From Paenibacillus barengoltzii NBRC 101215 (GTDB lineage: Bacteria > Bacillota > Bacilli > Paenibacillales > Paenibacillaceae): a DNA stretch of 64,000 nucleotides. Position numbers and translations under genes: made by a program. The stretch lies in the NCBI RefSeq assembly GCF_004000745.1, contig NZ_BILV01000010.1, positions 1 through 64,000 on the forward strand, read 5' to 3'. Shown one piece after another: positions 1-7,681 of this stretch. Within the stretch, counting starts at the first letter, position 1. Each line of letters begins with the position of its first letter. The notes under the pieces are model-generated. The model ran no database searches and was not told the DNA's origin. It worked only from the letters and a program-made list of their open reading frames with translations.

Positions 1-1455
1 GGCCGCGCAGCGCAAAGCGCGCTGGCGGCCCTGCAGCCGCAGCGTGCCGCTGCCGAAGCGGCGGAAGCCGCGGCTTCCGGCCAGCTGAAGCAGGCGGCCG
101 CCCGCAGCGCGCAGCATCGTGAGGCCCTCGCGGCCAAGCAGCGCGAGTGGGCCGAGCTGTACCCGGGCCTCTCGCCGGAGGAAGCCGCCCGGCAAATGGA
201 GGCGTATGCCGCCAAGGATCGGCTGGCCGAAGATTTGCGGGGGCGGCTGGCTGTCAGCGTGCCGTTTATCGAGGAGAAGACGGCCAAGCTGCAGGCATTA
301 ACCGGCGAAATAATCGAGCTGGACAAAACGCTCGTGCAATGGGAAGTACAGGAGCAGGGAAAACAGGAGCTGCTTCGGGAGAAACAGGAGAGATTGCACG
401 CCGTGGCCGGGGAACGACCGGTCGATGAGCTGCTTGCCGAAGCCCGGGAGAAGCTGGCAACCCTTCGTCAGCAGGCGGAACGCAGCCGGTCGATGCAGAC
501 CGAAACCGCGGCCCGCAGCCATGAGCTCGCCAAAGCGGAAGCGTTGGCGGCCCAAGCCGCTGCAGCGGCCCGGGACCAGGAAGCCGAGCTTCAGGTCCGC
601 TGGGTTCAGGCGCTGGAGGCTTCGCCTTTTGAGGAGGAAGCTTCCGTATTAAATAACCTGCTGGCCCCGGGCGAAGCGGAATTGCTCGTGGAGACAGTGC
701 AGCAACACCGCAGCCGGGAGCAGGAGCTTGTCATCAGCCTAAGTGAGCTGGATGCCAAGCTGTCGGGGCAAACGGTCAGCGACGAGGAATGGCAGTACAT
801 TGGAGCGGCCCTCGCTGCGGCAAAAGAGCAGGATGAAGCGGCCCTGCAGTTCAAGGCCCGGGCCGAGCGGGACTGGGAGGACCTGCAGGTGCGGCATGTC
901 CGCTGGCAGGAGCTGGAGCAGGTCCGCAGCCAGCTGGAGCATGAAGCCGGCTTGCTCGCTAAGCTGCAATCGGCATTGCGCGGGAACGCGTTCGTTGAGT
1001 ATGTCGCGGAGGAGCAGTTGATGAACGTCAGTCATGCCGCTTCCCAACGCTTGCGGTTTCTGACGAAGCAGCGGTATGCGCTGGAAACCGACTCTGGCGG
1101 CGGCTTTGTCATCCGCGACGATGCAAGCGGCGGCGTGAAGCGCCCGGTGGCGACATTGTCCGGCGGGGAGACCTTCCTCGCCTCCCTGGCGCTGGCGCTG
1201 GCCTTGTCGGCACAGATTCAGCTTCGCGGCCAATATCCGCTGCAATTCTTTTTCCTGGACGAAGGCTTTGGAACGCTGGATCCCGAACTGCTGGATACGG
1301 TCATCACCTCGCTGGAGCACCTGCATCACGACCATCTCTCGGTGGGGATCATCAGCCACGTTGCCGAGCTGCAGACCCGGTTGGCCCGCAAACTGGTGGT
1401 CATTCCAGCGGACAGCGGCGGGGCGGGTTCCCAAATTAAGCTGGAACGGCTGTAG
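1..1455 (+). CDS. sbcC: Exonuclease subunit SbcC, C-terminal part (5' end outside window)
   Basis: The reading frame is open from base 1, so about 484 residues of the C-terminal part are present and the start lies upstream. The first ~330 visible residues are Ala/Glu/Gln/Arg-rich and lack prolines over long stretches, as expected for the descending coiled-coil arm of an SMC-like protein. The C-terminal ATPase lobe follows, with the ABC signature LSGGETFLASLALALALS and the Walker B-like FFFLDEGFGTLD. SbcC pairs with the nuclease SbcD to open hairpins and blocked DNA ends; sbcD would be expected just upstream. The final VPADSGGAGSQIKLERL-like tail is usual for the family. The downstream response regulator begins 34 bases later and may be cotranscribed. 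Family identity is secure; the N-terminal lobe and zinc hook cannot be judged here. Confidence 0.93.
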   Translation, partial: GRAAQSALAALQPQRAAAEAAEAAASGQLKQAAARSAQHREALAAKQREWAELYPGLSPEEAARQMEAYAAKDRLAEDLRGRLAVSVPFIEEKTAKLQALTGEIIELDKTLVQWEVQEQGKQELLREKQERLHAVAGERPVDELLAEAREKLATLRQQAERSRSMQTETAARSHELAKAEALAAQAAAAARDQEAELQVRWVQALEASPFEEEASVLNNLLAPGEAELLVETVQQHRSREQELVISLSELDAKLSGQTVSDEEWQYIGAALAAAKEQDEAALQFKARAERDWEDLQVRHVRWQELEQVRSQLEHEAGLLAKLQSALRGNAFVEYVAEEQLMNVSHAASQRLRFLTKQRYALETDSGGGFVIRDDASGGVKRPVATLSGGETFLASLALALALSAQIQLRGQYPLQFFFLDEGFGTLDPELLDTVITSLEHLHHDHLSVGIISHVAELQTRLARKLVVIPADSGGAGSQIKLERL

Positions 1456-1489
1456 CTGCCTGAGTAAGGACACGAAACGGAGGAGCAGG

Positions 1490-2233
1490 ATGAAGATACG
1501 GGTGCTGATCGCAGATGACAACTCGTTTATTCGTGAGGGAATGCGAATTATTTTAAATAGCTTCGAGGAGTTTGAGGTGGCGGAGACCGTAGAGGACGGG
1601 CAACAGGCGGTCGACTACTGCCGCGCTAACCCGGTAGATGTAGCGCTGCTGGACGTGCGGATGCCCAATATGAACGGGGTGGAAGCAACCCGGCTGCTGA
1701 CGGAGGAAGGGCTGGCGAAGCCGCTGATTCTGACCACCTTTGACGACGATGAATATATCATGGACGCGATCCGTTTCGGCGCGAAGGGCTATTTGCTGAA
1801 AAATAACGACCCGGAACGTATCCGCGACGCGATCAAAAGCGTGTATTACGGCCACAACGTCTTGCAGGACGTGGTGCTGGATAAGCTGAAGCAGACGCTT
1901 GCTTCTGGCGGGGCTTCGCAGGATACAGCTGTATCGCCTCCGCCGGAATCGGCGAGCGCGCAATCCAATACGGCTGCTTCACCGGCGGCCCCTTCCGCTG
2001 CGATAACTCCGGAAGGCACCGGTCTGTCGCCAAGCGATCTGGCGCGGTTCACCGAACGGGAGCTGGAAGTCATGTCTCGCATTGCCAAGGGCTTGTCCAA
2101 CAAGGAAATCGCCAAGGACATTTTTATTTCGGAGGGAACCGTAGCCAACTACATCACCTCGATTCTGAACAAAACCGGGCTGGAGCATCGTACGCAAATC
2201 GCTATTTATTACTTGACCGGGAGGGTCCGCTAA
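1490..2233 (+). CDS. NarL/LuxR-type response regulator
   Basis: A 247-residue two-component response regulator. The receiver domain (residues 1-120) has the acidic pair IADD at 8-10, the phospho-acceptor Asp55 in LLDVRMPN, Thr83 in LILTTF and Lys104 in YLLKN. A long Ala/Ser/Pro-rich linker (about 130-180) leads to a LuxR-type helix-turn-helix, FTERELEVMSRIAKGLSNKE. The ATG at 1490 is chosen because an AGGAG-type ribosome site lies just upstream and the receiver begins immediately; an in-frame extension to 1268 would overlap sbcC. The partner kinase starts 4 bases after the stop, and an ABC-2 exporter follows, so this regulator probably controls that exporter. The unusually long, low-complexity linker is the only odd trait. 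The stimulus is unknown. Confidence 0.93.
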   Translation: MKIRVLIADDNSFIREGMRIILNSFEEFEVAETVEDGQQAVDYCRANPVDVALLDVRMPNMNGVEATRLLTEEGLAKPLILTTFDDDEYIMDAIRFGAKGYLLKNNDPERIRDAIKSVYYGHNVLQDVVLDKLKQTLASGGASQDTAVSPPPESASAQSNTAASPAAPSAAITPEGTGLSPSDLARFTERELEVMSRIAKGLSNKEIAKDIFISEGTVANYITSILNKTGLEHRTQIAIYYLTGRVR

Positions 2234-2236
2234 CTT

Positions 2237-3349
2237 ATGGAACGGTGGAGCATCGGCAATAAGTGGCTCGTGCTGGGCCTGGCCATTGCTTTGATTTATA
2301 TCAGGGAAGCTTCCCCGTCCCCTTGGCTGATCTTGTTCGCTTTACTTTATTTGGCTCTGGACCTCACGGCGCTGCTGCTTCCCAAAATGGCGTATCGAAA
2401 TGCGCTCTATGGAGCAATGCTGATCTACTGCGTCTGTTGTGCGGTATACTTCTCTCCGGAGTTCGCGCTGTTGTTGCCGCCAACCGCCTATGAAATGGTC
2501 AAGGGGAAGAGCCCGCTCGTCTTAGCTGCGGCGTTGCTTGCGATCCCGCTCCTCTTCCTGAAAGGGACGCTGGCAGTGGTTTATGCGTTTATCGTGATCA
2601 TCAGTTGGTTTAATCGATATCTTTTTTATCGTCTGTTGCTGAGGTTAAACCGGCAGGAGGAGCAGCTGGACAAGCTGCGTTTGAAGCAGGATAAGCTAAG
2701 GAAGCAGTTGAATGACAACGAGGACTTCATTCGGGCTTCGGAATACACGTATAAGCTGGAAGAGCGAAATCGCCTCTCTCAGGAAATTCATGATGGCGTC
2801 GGCCACTCGATGACCGGGGCGCTGATCCAGATGGAGGCCGCCAAGCGTGTTCTGCACACTGACCCGGCCGGGGCGGAGAAGCTGCTGCAGAATGCGATTG
2901 GCATCGCCCAGGAATCGATTGAACGGATCCGACAAACGTTGAAGAACCTGAAGCCTCCGGTGGAGCAGTTAGGGATCCATCGGCTGAAGAGCGCTGTCGA
3001 AGCGTTTGGCAACCGTTCCGGCCTGCAGACCTTGGTCGTCCATAGCGGCGATCTGGAGAAAATTACGCCGCTGTATTGGAAAATCATTTATGACAACGTG
3101 ACGGAGGCGCTGACCAATTCAGCCAAGTACAGTGGAGCGACCTTTGTACAGGTTGAGGTGCGGGTTCTCGGGCAATGGATTCAAGCCGTTGTAACGGATA
3201 ATGGACGTGGTCAAGACAAGATCGTTAAAGGCATGGGGCTGATCGGCATGGAAGAGCGCGCAGCCTCGGTGAACGGCACGGTCATTGCGGACGGCGCGCA
3301 AGGGTTTAAGGTGACTACTTTAATCCCCTACGTATCTCCCAAACCATGA
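2237..3349 (+). CDS. NarL-partner sensor histidine kinase (HisKA_3)
   Basis: A 370-residue membrane histidine kinase. Residues 1-130 hold about four to five hydrophobic segments and no sizeable extracellular loop, so it may sense within the membrane or through the adjacent transporter. Residues 135-180 are a charged coiled coil. The HisKA_3 dimerisation helix carries the phosphorylated His185 in SQEIHDGVGHSMTGA. The ATP-binding domain has an N box (TEALTNSAKYSGA), DNGRG and GMGLIGMEER. It starts 4 bases after the response regulator, which indicates translational coupling. The following ABC exporter is separated by a hairpin and a possible promoter at 3404-3452, so kinase and transporter may be separate transcripts. 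Bacilli use similar kinase-regulator-ABC sets for envelope stress or antibiotic efflux, but the signal here is not evident. Confidence 0.93.
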   Translation: MERWSIGNKWLVLGLAIALIYIREASPSPWLILFALLYLALDLTALLLPKMAYRNALYGAMLIYCVCCAVYFSPEFALLLPPTAYEMVKGKSPLVLAAALLAIPLLFLKGTLAVVYAFIVIISWFNRYLFYRLLLRLNRQEEQLDKLRLKQDKLRKQLNDNEDFIRASEYTYKLEERNRLSQEIHDGVGHSMTGALIQMEAAKRVLHTDPAGAEKLLQNAIGIAQESIERIRQTLKNLKPPVEQLGIHRLKSAVEAFGNRSGLQTLVVHSGDLEKITPLYWKIIYDNVTEALTNSAKYSGATFVQVEVRVLGQWIQAVVTDNGRGQDKIVKGMGLIGMEERAASVNGTVIADGAQGFKVTTLIPYVSPKP

Positions 3350-3403
3350 AGAACCTCATTGACGGGGAGCCGCCCCCAAGACAATATGAATTTTCTCATG
3401 CAC

Positions 3404-3445
3404 AAAGGATGAACTTATGCACTGACATAAGGGCATCCTTTTTTT
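3404..3445 (+). terminator. Hairpin with T tract between kinase and ABC exporter genes
   Basis: AAAGGATG (3404-3411) pairs with CATCCTTT (3434-3441), and inside it CTTATG (3414-3419) pairs with CATAAG (3426-3431), separated by a 2x2 internal loop. A run of seven T follows. It has the form of an intrinsic terminator for the two-component operon. The inner CTTATG-N6-CATAAG dyad could also be an operator for the response regulator, since a -10-like TACAAT lies just after it. Confidence 0.6.
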
Positions 3446-3452
3446 CTACAAT
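3422..3452 (+). promoter_or_regulatory. Possible promoter of the ABC exporter operon
   Basis: CTGACA (3422-3427) and TACAAT (3447-3452) are separated by 19 bases, a long spacer typical of promoters that need an activator. The -35 element lies in the loop and right arm of the preceding dyad. It would start transcription about 30 bases before the ATPase gene. The neighbouring response regulator is the obvious candidate activator; this is inference. Confidence 0.35.
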
Positions 3453-3486
3453 AGGGTCAAGAACGAAGCAGAATGGAGAGGTTGCA

Positions 3487-4422
3487 ATGAACGTTTTAGA
3501 GATTCGCGGACTCACGAAAAAATTCGGCGACTTTATCGCAGTTGATAATATGTCCTTATCCGTGCGGGAAGGGGAGATCTTTGGGTTTCTAGGATCCAAC
3601 GGCGCCGGCAAGAGCACCACGATTAATCTGGTTGCATCGCTGCTGCGACCAACGAGCGGGGAGATCCGCATTTTGGAGAAAGACATTAGCAAGCACAACC
3701 GTTTCGCCAAAATGAACCTAGGGATTGTTCCGCAGGATTTGGCGATTTACCAAGATATGACTGCTTACGAAAATGTGAAGTTTTTCGCCGGCTTGTACGG
3801 CTTGCGGGGAGCGGAGCTGAAGGAACGGGTGGAGGAAGCGCTGCGGTTTGTCGGTCTGGAGGATAAGGCGAAGAGCTTTCCAAAGAACTTTTCCGGCGGG
3901 ATGAAACGGCGGCTGAACATCGCTTGTGCCATCGCGCATCGGCCAAAGCTGATCATCATGGATGAACCTACGGTCGGCATTGATCCGCAGTCGCGTAACT
4001 ATATTCTCACCTCCGTCCGGAAGCTGAATGAAATGGGCTGCACGATCATTTATACGAGCCATTACATGGAGGAAGTTGAAGAAATCTGCTCCCGGATCGC
4101 CATTATCGATCATGGCAAAATTATCGCGGACGGCACGAAAGAGCAGTTGATCGCCACGATCACCGACATGAAGGAAGTGCGTATTGAACTGAAACAGGAT
4201 GGTGAGGCGTTCTTGTGGCTGATCCGACGCTTGCCAGGGGTAAGGACGGCAACGGCGCATGAATCCGAGATTCGCATCCATAGCGACCTGTCGGTGGATA
4301 ACTTGAGCGGCATCCTGAAGCAGCTGATCAACGGCGGGGCGGTCATTCGTTCTGTCGAGGAGCAGGAGCCAAATCTGGAAACGGTGTTCTTGACGCTGAC
4401 CGGACGTAACTTGCGTGACTAG
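3487..4422 (+). CDS. ABC-2 type exporter, ATP-binding subunit
   Basis: A 311-residue ATPase of the drug/Na+ exporter (NatA/CcmA) group. Walker A is GSNGAGKST (36-44), Q-loop VPQD (81-84), signature FSGGMKRR (135-142), Walker B LIIMDEP (155-161) and switch His in YTSHYMEEVEE. The C-terminal ~80 residues match the DUF4162-like tail of these ATPases. The ATG at 3487 has a GGAGAG site 7 bases upstream; the longer frame back to 3346 has no ribosome site and would run through the terminator hairpin. The two permeases follow at short distances, forming an ATPase-permease-permease operon. The substrate cannot be read from sequence; linked NarL-type two-component control suggests export of a toxic or envelope-active compound. 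Confidence 0.92.
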   Translation: MNVLEIRGLTKKFGDFIAVDNMSLSVREGEIFGFLGSNGAGKSTTINLVASLLRPTSGEIRILEKDISKHNRFAKMNLGIVPQDLAIYQDMTAYENVKFFAGLYGLRGAELKERVEEALRFVGLEDKAKSFPKNFSGGMKRRLNIACAIAHRPKLIIMDEPTVGIDPQSRNYILTSVRKLNEMGCTIIYTSHYMEEVEEICSRIAIIDHGKIIADGTKEQLIATITDMKEVRIELKQDGEAFLWLIRRLPGVRTATAHESEIRIHSDLSVDNLSGILKQLINGGAVIRSVEEQEPNLETVFLTLTGRNLRD

Positions 4423-4465
4423 GGCAGCGATCGCAATCCGATTGCTTTGGGAGGAGATTTGAGAA

Positions 4466-5590
4466 ATGAATACGATATCGATAGCACTTAAGGAGCTCAA
4501 GCAGGAGGTTCGCAACCGTTGGACGTTGGTGTTTATGCTCGCTTTTCCGATTGTGCTGATCTTAATTCTAGGCACTGCCCTGACAAATGCCTTTGAGAGT
4601 ACGGCCCAGATTGGGGATATTCGGGTGTTGGTGAAGGACAACGGTGAGAATCCGGCTTTAACGCAAGCCTTCCAGGCTTTTTCCCAAGAGACGGCCGGTA
4701 TGGGATTAACGTTCGAGCAACTGGCTCCGGGCGCAGACGCTCAGAAAGAGGTTGAAGCCGACCATTACGATGAGTACGTAGAACTGAGTGATCAAGGTGT
4801 GTTGCTTTATTTAAGCGGCCGGGATCCGATTCAAGGCAACGTCGTGCAAGGAATGCTGACAGCCTTTGCCCAGCAATACAACGCGATCATGGCCATTGAG
4901 AAGAACGCTCCCGGCCAGGCGGAAGGGGCGCTGGCAGCAGGTGCGGCGAATCAGCGGGAATATATCAAAGAGACTTCAATTGCAGCTGACCGTCAGCCGG
5001 GCTCCATCGATTATTACGCGATGGCGATGACCTCGATGATCGCTTTGTGGAGCTCGCTGTCTGCCAGCCGGCTGATTACCGGGGAGATTCGCCAAGGGAC
5101 CAGCATGCGGCTAGCAGCCTCTCCGGTTGCCAAGGGTGAGATTTTCGCTGGTAAAGTACTTGGCAACATGGTGACGAACCTGTTGTGCGTCATCCTCCTG
5201 ATTCTCTTTAGTAAATTTGCCTTTAATGCTTATTGGGGAGAGCATCCGGGTGCGGTGATGGCAGTGCTAAGCTCGGAAGTAATCATGGCCGTCAGTCTGG
5301 GTCTCGCAGTAAGCTATGTGCTGAAAGAGGCGGCGACGCAAGGCGTGATCTTGATTTTTACTCAAGTCGCGGCATTCTTAGGAGGAGCGTACTTTCCGAT
5401 GGGGGAACTTGGTCCGCTGGCGGCGGCAGCCAACTTGTCACCGGTTCGATGGGCGAACGTAGCGATTACGCAAATTATTTATAACAATCAAATTTCGGCG
5501 ATGTGGCCGGTCGTAGCTTTAAATTTAAGTTTAGGTGTCGTGCTGTTGGCGGCGGCAGCCTGGATGATGCGGCGCAAGGAGGGCCTGTAA
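4466..5590 (+). CDS. ABC-2 type exporter permease (first subunit)
   Basis: A 374-residue ABC-2 permease. There is one N-terminal membrane helix (about residues 20-40), a large extracytoplasmic domain (about 45-180), then five to six helices ending in a short basic tail (MMRRKEGL). The membrane half has the usual helix-loop pattern with LITGEIRQGTSMRLAASPV, a conserved motif preceding the transmembrane core of this family. A GGAGGAGA site precedes the ATG. It lies 43 bases after the ATPase gene, with the second permease starting one base after its stop, so the three are one operon and the two permeases likely form a heterodimer. Confidence 0.9.
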   Translation: MNTISIALKELKQEVRNRWTLVFMLAFPIVLILILGTALTNAFESTAQIGDIRVLVKDNGENPALTQAFQAFSQETAGMGLTFEQLAPGADAQKEVEADHYDEYVELSDQGVLLYLSGRDPIQGNVVQGMLTAFAQQYNAIMAIEKNAPGQAEGALAAGAANQREYIKETSIAADRQPGSIDYYAMAMTSMIALWSSLSASRLITGEIRQGTSMRLAASPVAKGEIFAGKVLGNMVTNLLCVILLILFSKFAFNAYWGEHPGAVMAVLSSEVIMAVSLGLAVSYVLKEAATQGVILIFTQVAAFLGGAYFPMGELGPLAAAANLSPVRWANVAITQIIYNNQISAMWPVVALNLSLGVVLLAAAAWMMRRKEGL

Positions 5591-5591
5591 C

Positions 5592-6746
5592 ATGATTAAG
5601 GATATTTGGTGGTTGACGTCCCAAACGCTGCGGAAGACGTTCCGTAAACGCAGTAATCTTATTTTATATGTAGCCCTGCCGCTGGCCGGAATCTTATTAT
5701 CGTTGATGATTTATGGCAACGGGGGAGATGCCGGACTGCGAGTTGGCGTAGTGAATCAAGACGGGGATAAACCAATTGCAACGGATACGATTCGGTTTCT
5801 GGAAGGACTGGATCAAATTCGGTTGACGGAAGTGACGGAGTCGGAGCTTCGCGAGCAACTGGCCGCCGGTCAGCTGGACAGCGGTTTGGTGCTGGGTGCC
5901 GGTTATTCCGATAGCATCCTTGCCGGGGAGCCTGACCATATCGGAATTCAATCGGTCAAAGGCACAACGGTCACTGCTTACATGAAAGCGATGCTCTACA
6001 ATTACACTGGGAATTTGGCAGCCCTAAGCCGGGTGGCTCAGGGAGACGAGGCGAAATTCGCCCAGCTTTACGAAGAATATCAACAGTCCGGGATTACGTT
6101 CACCGTTCATTCGGCTGACAGTTCTGTCGAGCAAAAGCAGGCGATGACGTATCAAACGATTGGCTTTCTCATTATGTTGATGATGATGTCGGCCGTGAAT
6201 TTGTCGGAGTTGATTCTGAAAAGTCGGGAGGACCGCACTTTCTTCCGCATCATTTCTTCTCCAATCAACGCCAAGCATTTTGTCATTTCCATCTTAATAG
6301 TCAATCTCATTGTGATGGCGGTACAGATTGTGGTCACCCTGTTCTTCCTGGAAGTTGTATTCCACATCGATACCGGGGTGCCGTTTGGAAGAATGGCGCT
6401 GCTTCTGATGCTGTTTGCGCTCGTATCGATCGGCCTGTCGCTCGTCATCGTCGTGTTCTCCAAGAACAGCGGCATCTCCAGCGCGCTGCAAAATATCATT
6501 GTGACGCCAACCTGCTTGTTGGCAGGCTGCTTCTTCCCGAGCGAGATCATGCCGGAAGCGGTGCGGAGAATCTCTGAGTTCATGCCGCAGCACTGGGTGC
6601 TTCAGTCGATTGAAAACCTGCAGCAAGGCGAAAGCTTAGCTCAGATCGGGTTTAACCTGTCCGTTCTGGCCGCGTTCGCTCTAGTTTTCTTCCTGCTGGC
6701 AGCTTACAAGATCGCACGGAACAACGACACGCGCAATTTCGTTTAA
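5592..6746 (+). CDS. ABC-2 type exporter permease (second subunit)
   Basis: A 384-residue ABC-2 permease, similar in plan to the preceding gene: an N-terminal helix (about 22-40), an extracytoplasmic domain of about 140 residues, then a helix-rich membrane domain with SREDRTFFRIISSPINAKHF before the third helix. The ATG is one base after the stop of the upstream permease and its AAGGAGGG ribosome site lies inside the end of that gene, so translation is coupled. It is the last gene of the exporter operon; no T-run hairpin directly follows, but the downstream RNA unit at 6761-6940 ends in a terminator that could also stop this transcript. Confidence 0.9.
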   Translation: MIKDIWWLTSQTLRKTFRKRSNLILYVALPLAGILLSLMIYGNGGDAGLRVGVVNQDGDKPIATDTIRFLEGLDQIRLTEVTESELREQLAAGQLDSGLVLGAGYSDSILAGEPDHIGIQSVKGTTVTAYMKAMLYNYTGNLAALSRVAQGDEAKFAQLYEEYQQSGITFTVHSADSSVEQKQAMTYQTIGFLIMLMMMSAVNLSELILKSREDRTFFRIISSPINAKHFVISILIVNLIVMAVQIVVTLFFLEVVFHIDTGVPFGRMALLLMLFALVSIGLSLVIVVFSKNSGISSALQNIIVTPTCLLAGCFFPSEIMPEAVRRISEFMPQHWVLQSIENLQQGESLAQIGFNLSVLAAFALVFFLLAAYKIARNNDTRNFV

Positions 6747-6760
6747 AATATTTGTTTGCC

Positions 6761-6803
6761 CGTGATGCACATCACAGTAACAGTATCAACCTGCTGTTAT
6801 ACT
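6761..6803 (+). promoter_or_regulatory. Fnr/CRP-class activator site at -41.5 plus -10 box
   Basis: CGTGA-N6-TCACA (6761-6776) differs in one base from TGTGA-N6-TCACA, the site bound by Bacillus Fnr and by CRP. TATACT (6798-6803) is a good -10 box. Taking the start as A6810 puts the -10 at -12 to -7 and the dyad centre exactly at -41.5, the standard class II activator position. No TTGACA-like -35 is present, which fits activator dependence. What lies downstream is the structured RNA, not a close ORF. Confidence 0.72.
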
Positions 6804-6809
6804 ACAGTT

Positions 6810-6940
6810 AGCCGACATCCTATTTACAAGCACCCCGCCGGACGTATTGGTTACAGAAAGAGTCGACAGCTGTTTCCGTCCAATACGTCCGTGCGTAAAG
6901 CCAACTCATTCTGTGAGGCGGCAGGGTGCTTCTTTTTTTT
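6810..6940 (+). ncRNA. Predicted structured small RNA ending in an intrinsic terminator
   Basis: About 130 nt with no credible ORF. An outer helix pairs AAGCACCC (6828-6835) with GGGTGCTT (6924-6931), extended by CGC(C)/(G)GCG (6836-6839 with 6917-6920) across a GCA bulge, and is followed by a run of eight T. Inside it a perfect 12-bp helix joins 6839-6850 to 6880-6891, with a 29-nt loop containing a smaller dyad (ACAGCTGT). The strand 6892-6916 and the 5' end 6810-6827 stay unpaired and could be target-binding segments. I do not recognise the family. It could instead be a terminated leader of hinT, whose start lies 55 bases further on. Confidence 0.6.
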
Positions 6941-6994
6941 GCCTGTTTTCGGTAAAATGAAAGCTATCACAGATTCTGTTTAGGAGGCTTTCTG

Positions 6995-7360
6995 ATGGAC
7001 AACTGTTTGTTTTGTAAAATCGTTGAAGGATCGATCCCGTCAAACAAGGTATACGAGGATGATCGCGTTCTCGTTTTCCACGATATCCAACCCGCTGCGC
7101 CGGTACATGTGCTGGTCATTCCGAAGAAGCATATCGCTTCCATGAATGACGTGGCTTCTGAAGATTTTGGTCTGATCGGTGAGATGCATCGCGTTGCGCA
7201 GGAAGTCGCGAAGAAGCTAGGCGTGGCAGAGAGCGGATACCGGCTGATCAATAACTGCGGACCTGACAGCGGACAAGCGGTCGCGCATTTGCATTATCAT
7301 TTGATTGGAGGCGCCAAGCTGGGCGCATTGGTACAATCCTCTAGCTCCCACGCGCTATAA
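6995..7360 (+). CDS. hinT: HIT family nucleotide-binding protein
   Basis: A 121-residue histidine triad protein, full length for the HinT branch. CLFCKI at the N terminus, DIQPAAPVHVLVIPKKHI in the middle and the triad HLHYHLIGG near the C terminus are the family's hallmarks. HinT proteins hydrolyse purine nucleoside phosphoramidates, and aminoacyl-adenylates in vitro. A TAGGAGG site 7 bases before the ATG supports the start. It is preceded by the terminator of the structured RNA, so it either has its own weak promoter or depends on readthrough. rpsU downstream has its own strong promoter. Confidence 0.93.
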   Translation: MDNCLFCKIVEGSIPSNKVYEDDRVLVFHDIQPAAPVHVLVIPKKHIASMNDVASEDFGLIGEMHRVAQEVAKKLGVAESGYRLINNCGPDSGQAVAHLHYHLIGGAKLGALVQSSSSHAL

Positions 7361-7403
7361 AACTCCTTTTAGAATTTGGAAGAGAAAAAAGCCGGTGCTC
7401 AGG

Positions 7404-7433
7404 TTGACACCCTATTTCTCTTTCCCCTATAAT
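7404..7433 (+). promoter_or_regulatory. Consensus sigma-A promoter of rpsU-yqeY
   Basis: TTGACA (7404-7409) and TATAAT (7428-7433), both perfect hexamers, with an 18-base spacer. The predicted start is about 50 bases before the rpsU GTG. A perfect pair of boxes fits a highly expressed ribosomal protein gene. Confidence 0.85.
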
Positions 7434-7491
7434 GAAGTTTGATGAACCGTGTTATGCTCTTGGACGGTCTGGTCGGAGGGAGGGAAAACTG

Positions 7492-7665
7492 GTGTCTGAA
7501 ACTAAAGTTCGCAAAAACGAGACAATTGATGCTGCACTTCGTCGCTTTAAACGTTCCATCGCGAAAGATGGAGTATTGGCTGAGGTGAAGAAACGTAAGC
7601 ATTATGAAAAGCCAAGCGTAAAGCGCAAGAAAAAGTCCGAGGCTGCTCGTAAGAGAAAGTTTTAG
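7492..7665 (+). CDS. rpsU: 30S ribosomal protein bS21
   Basis: A 57-residue, very basic protein beginning (M)[18 protein letters not shown] and ending [12 protein letters not shown], the exact size and pattern of bS21. It binds the small subunit near the 3' end of 16S rRNA and helps initiation. The GTG at 7492 is chosen because the usual N terminus starts there and a GGAGGG site lies 11 bases upstream; the ATG at 7432 would fall inside the -10 box of the promoter. yqeY follows 16 bases after the stop, as in Bacillus. Confidence 0.97.
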   Translation: MSETKVRKNETIDAALRRFKRSIAKDGVLAEVKKRKHYEKPSVKRKKKSEAARKRKF

Positions 7666-7681
7666 GAGGATTTAATCAACG

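Noticed and set aside
739-1521. Minus-strand open frame across the sbcC end
   Set aside because: Antisense to the conserved SbcC ATPase lobe, no domain pattern.
6756-6983. A 75-codon open frame over the predicted small RNA
   Set aside because: No ribosome site, no recognisable pattern, and it runs through both arms of the terminator. The folded RNA explains the segment better.
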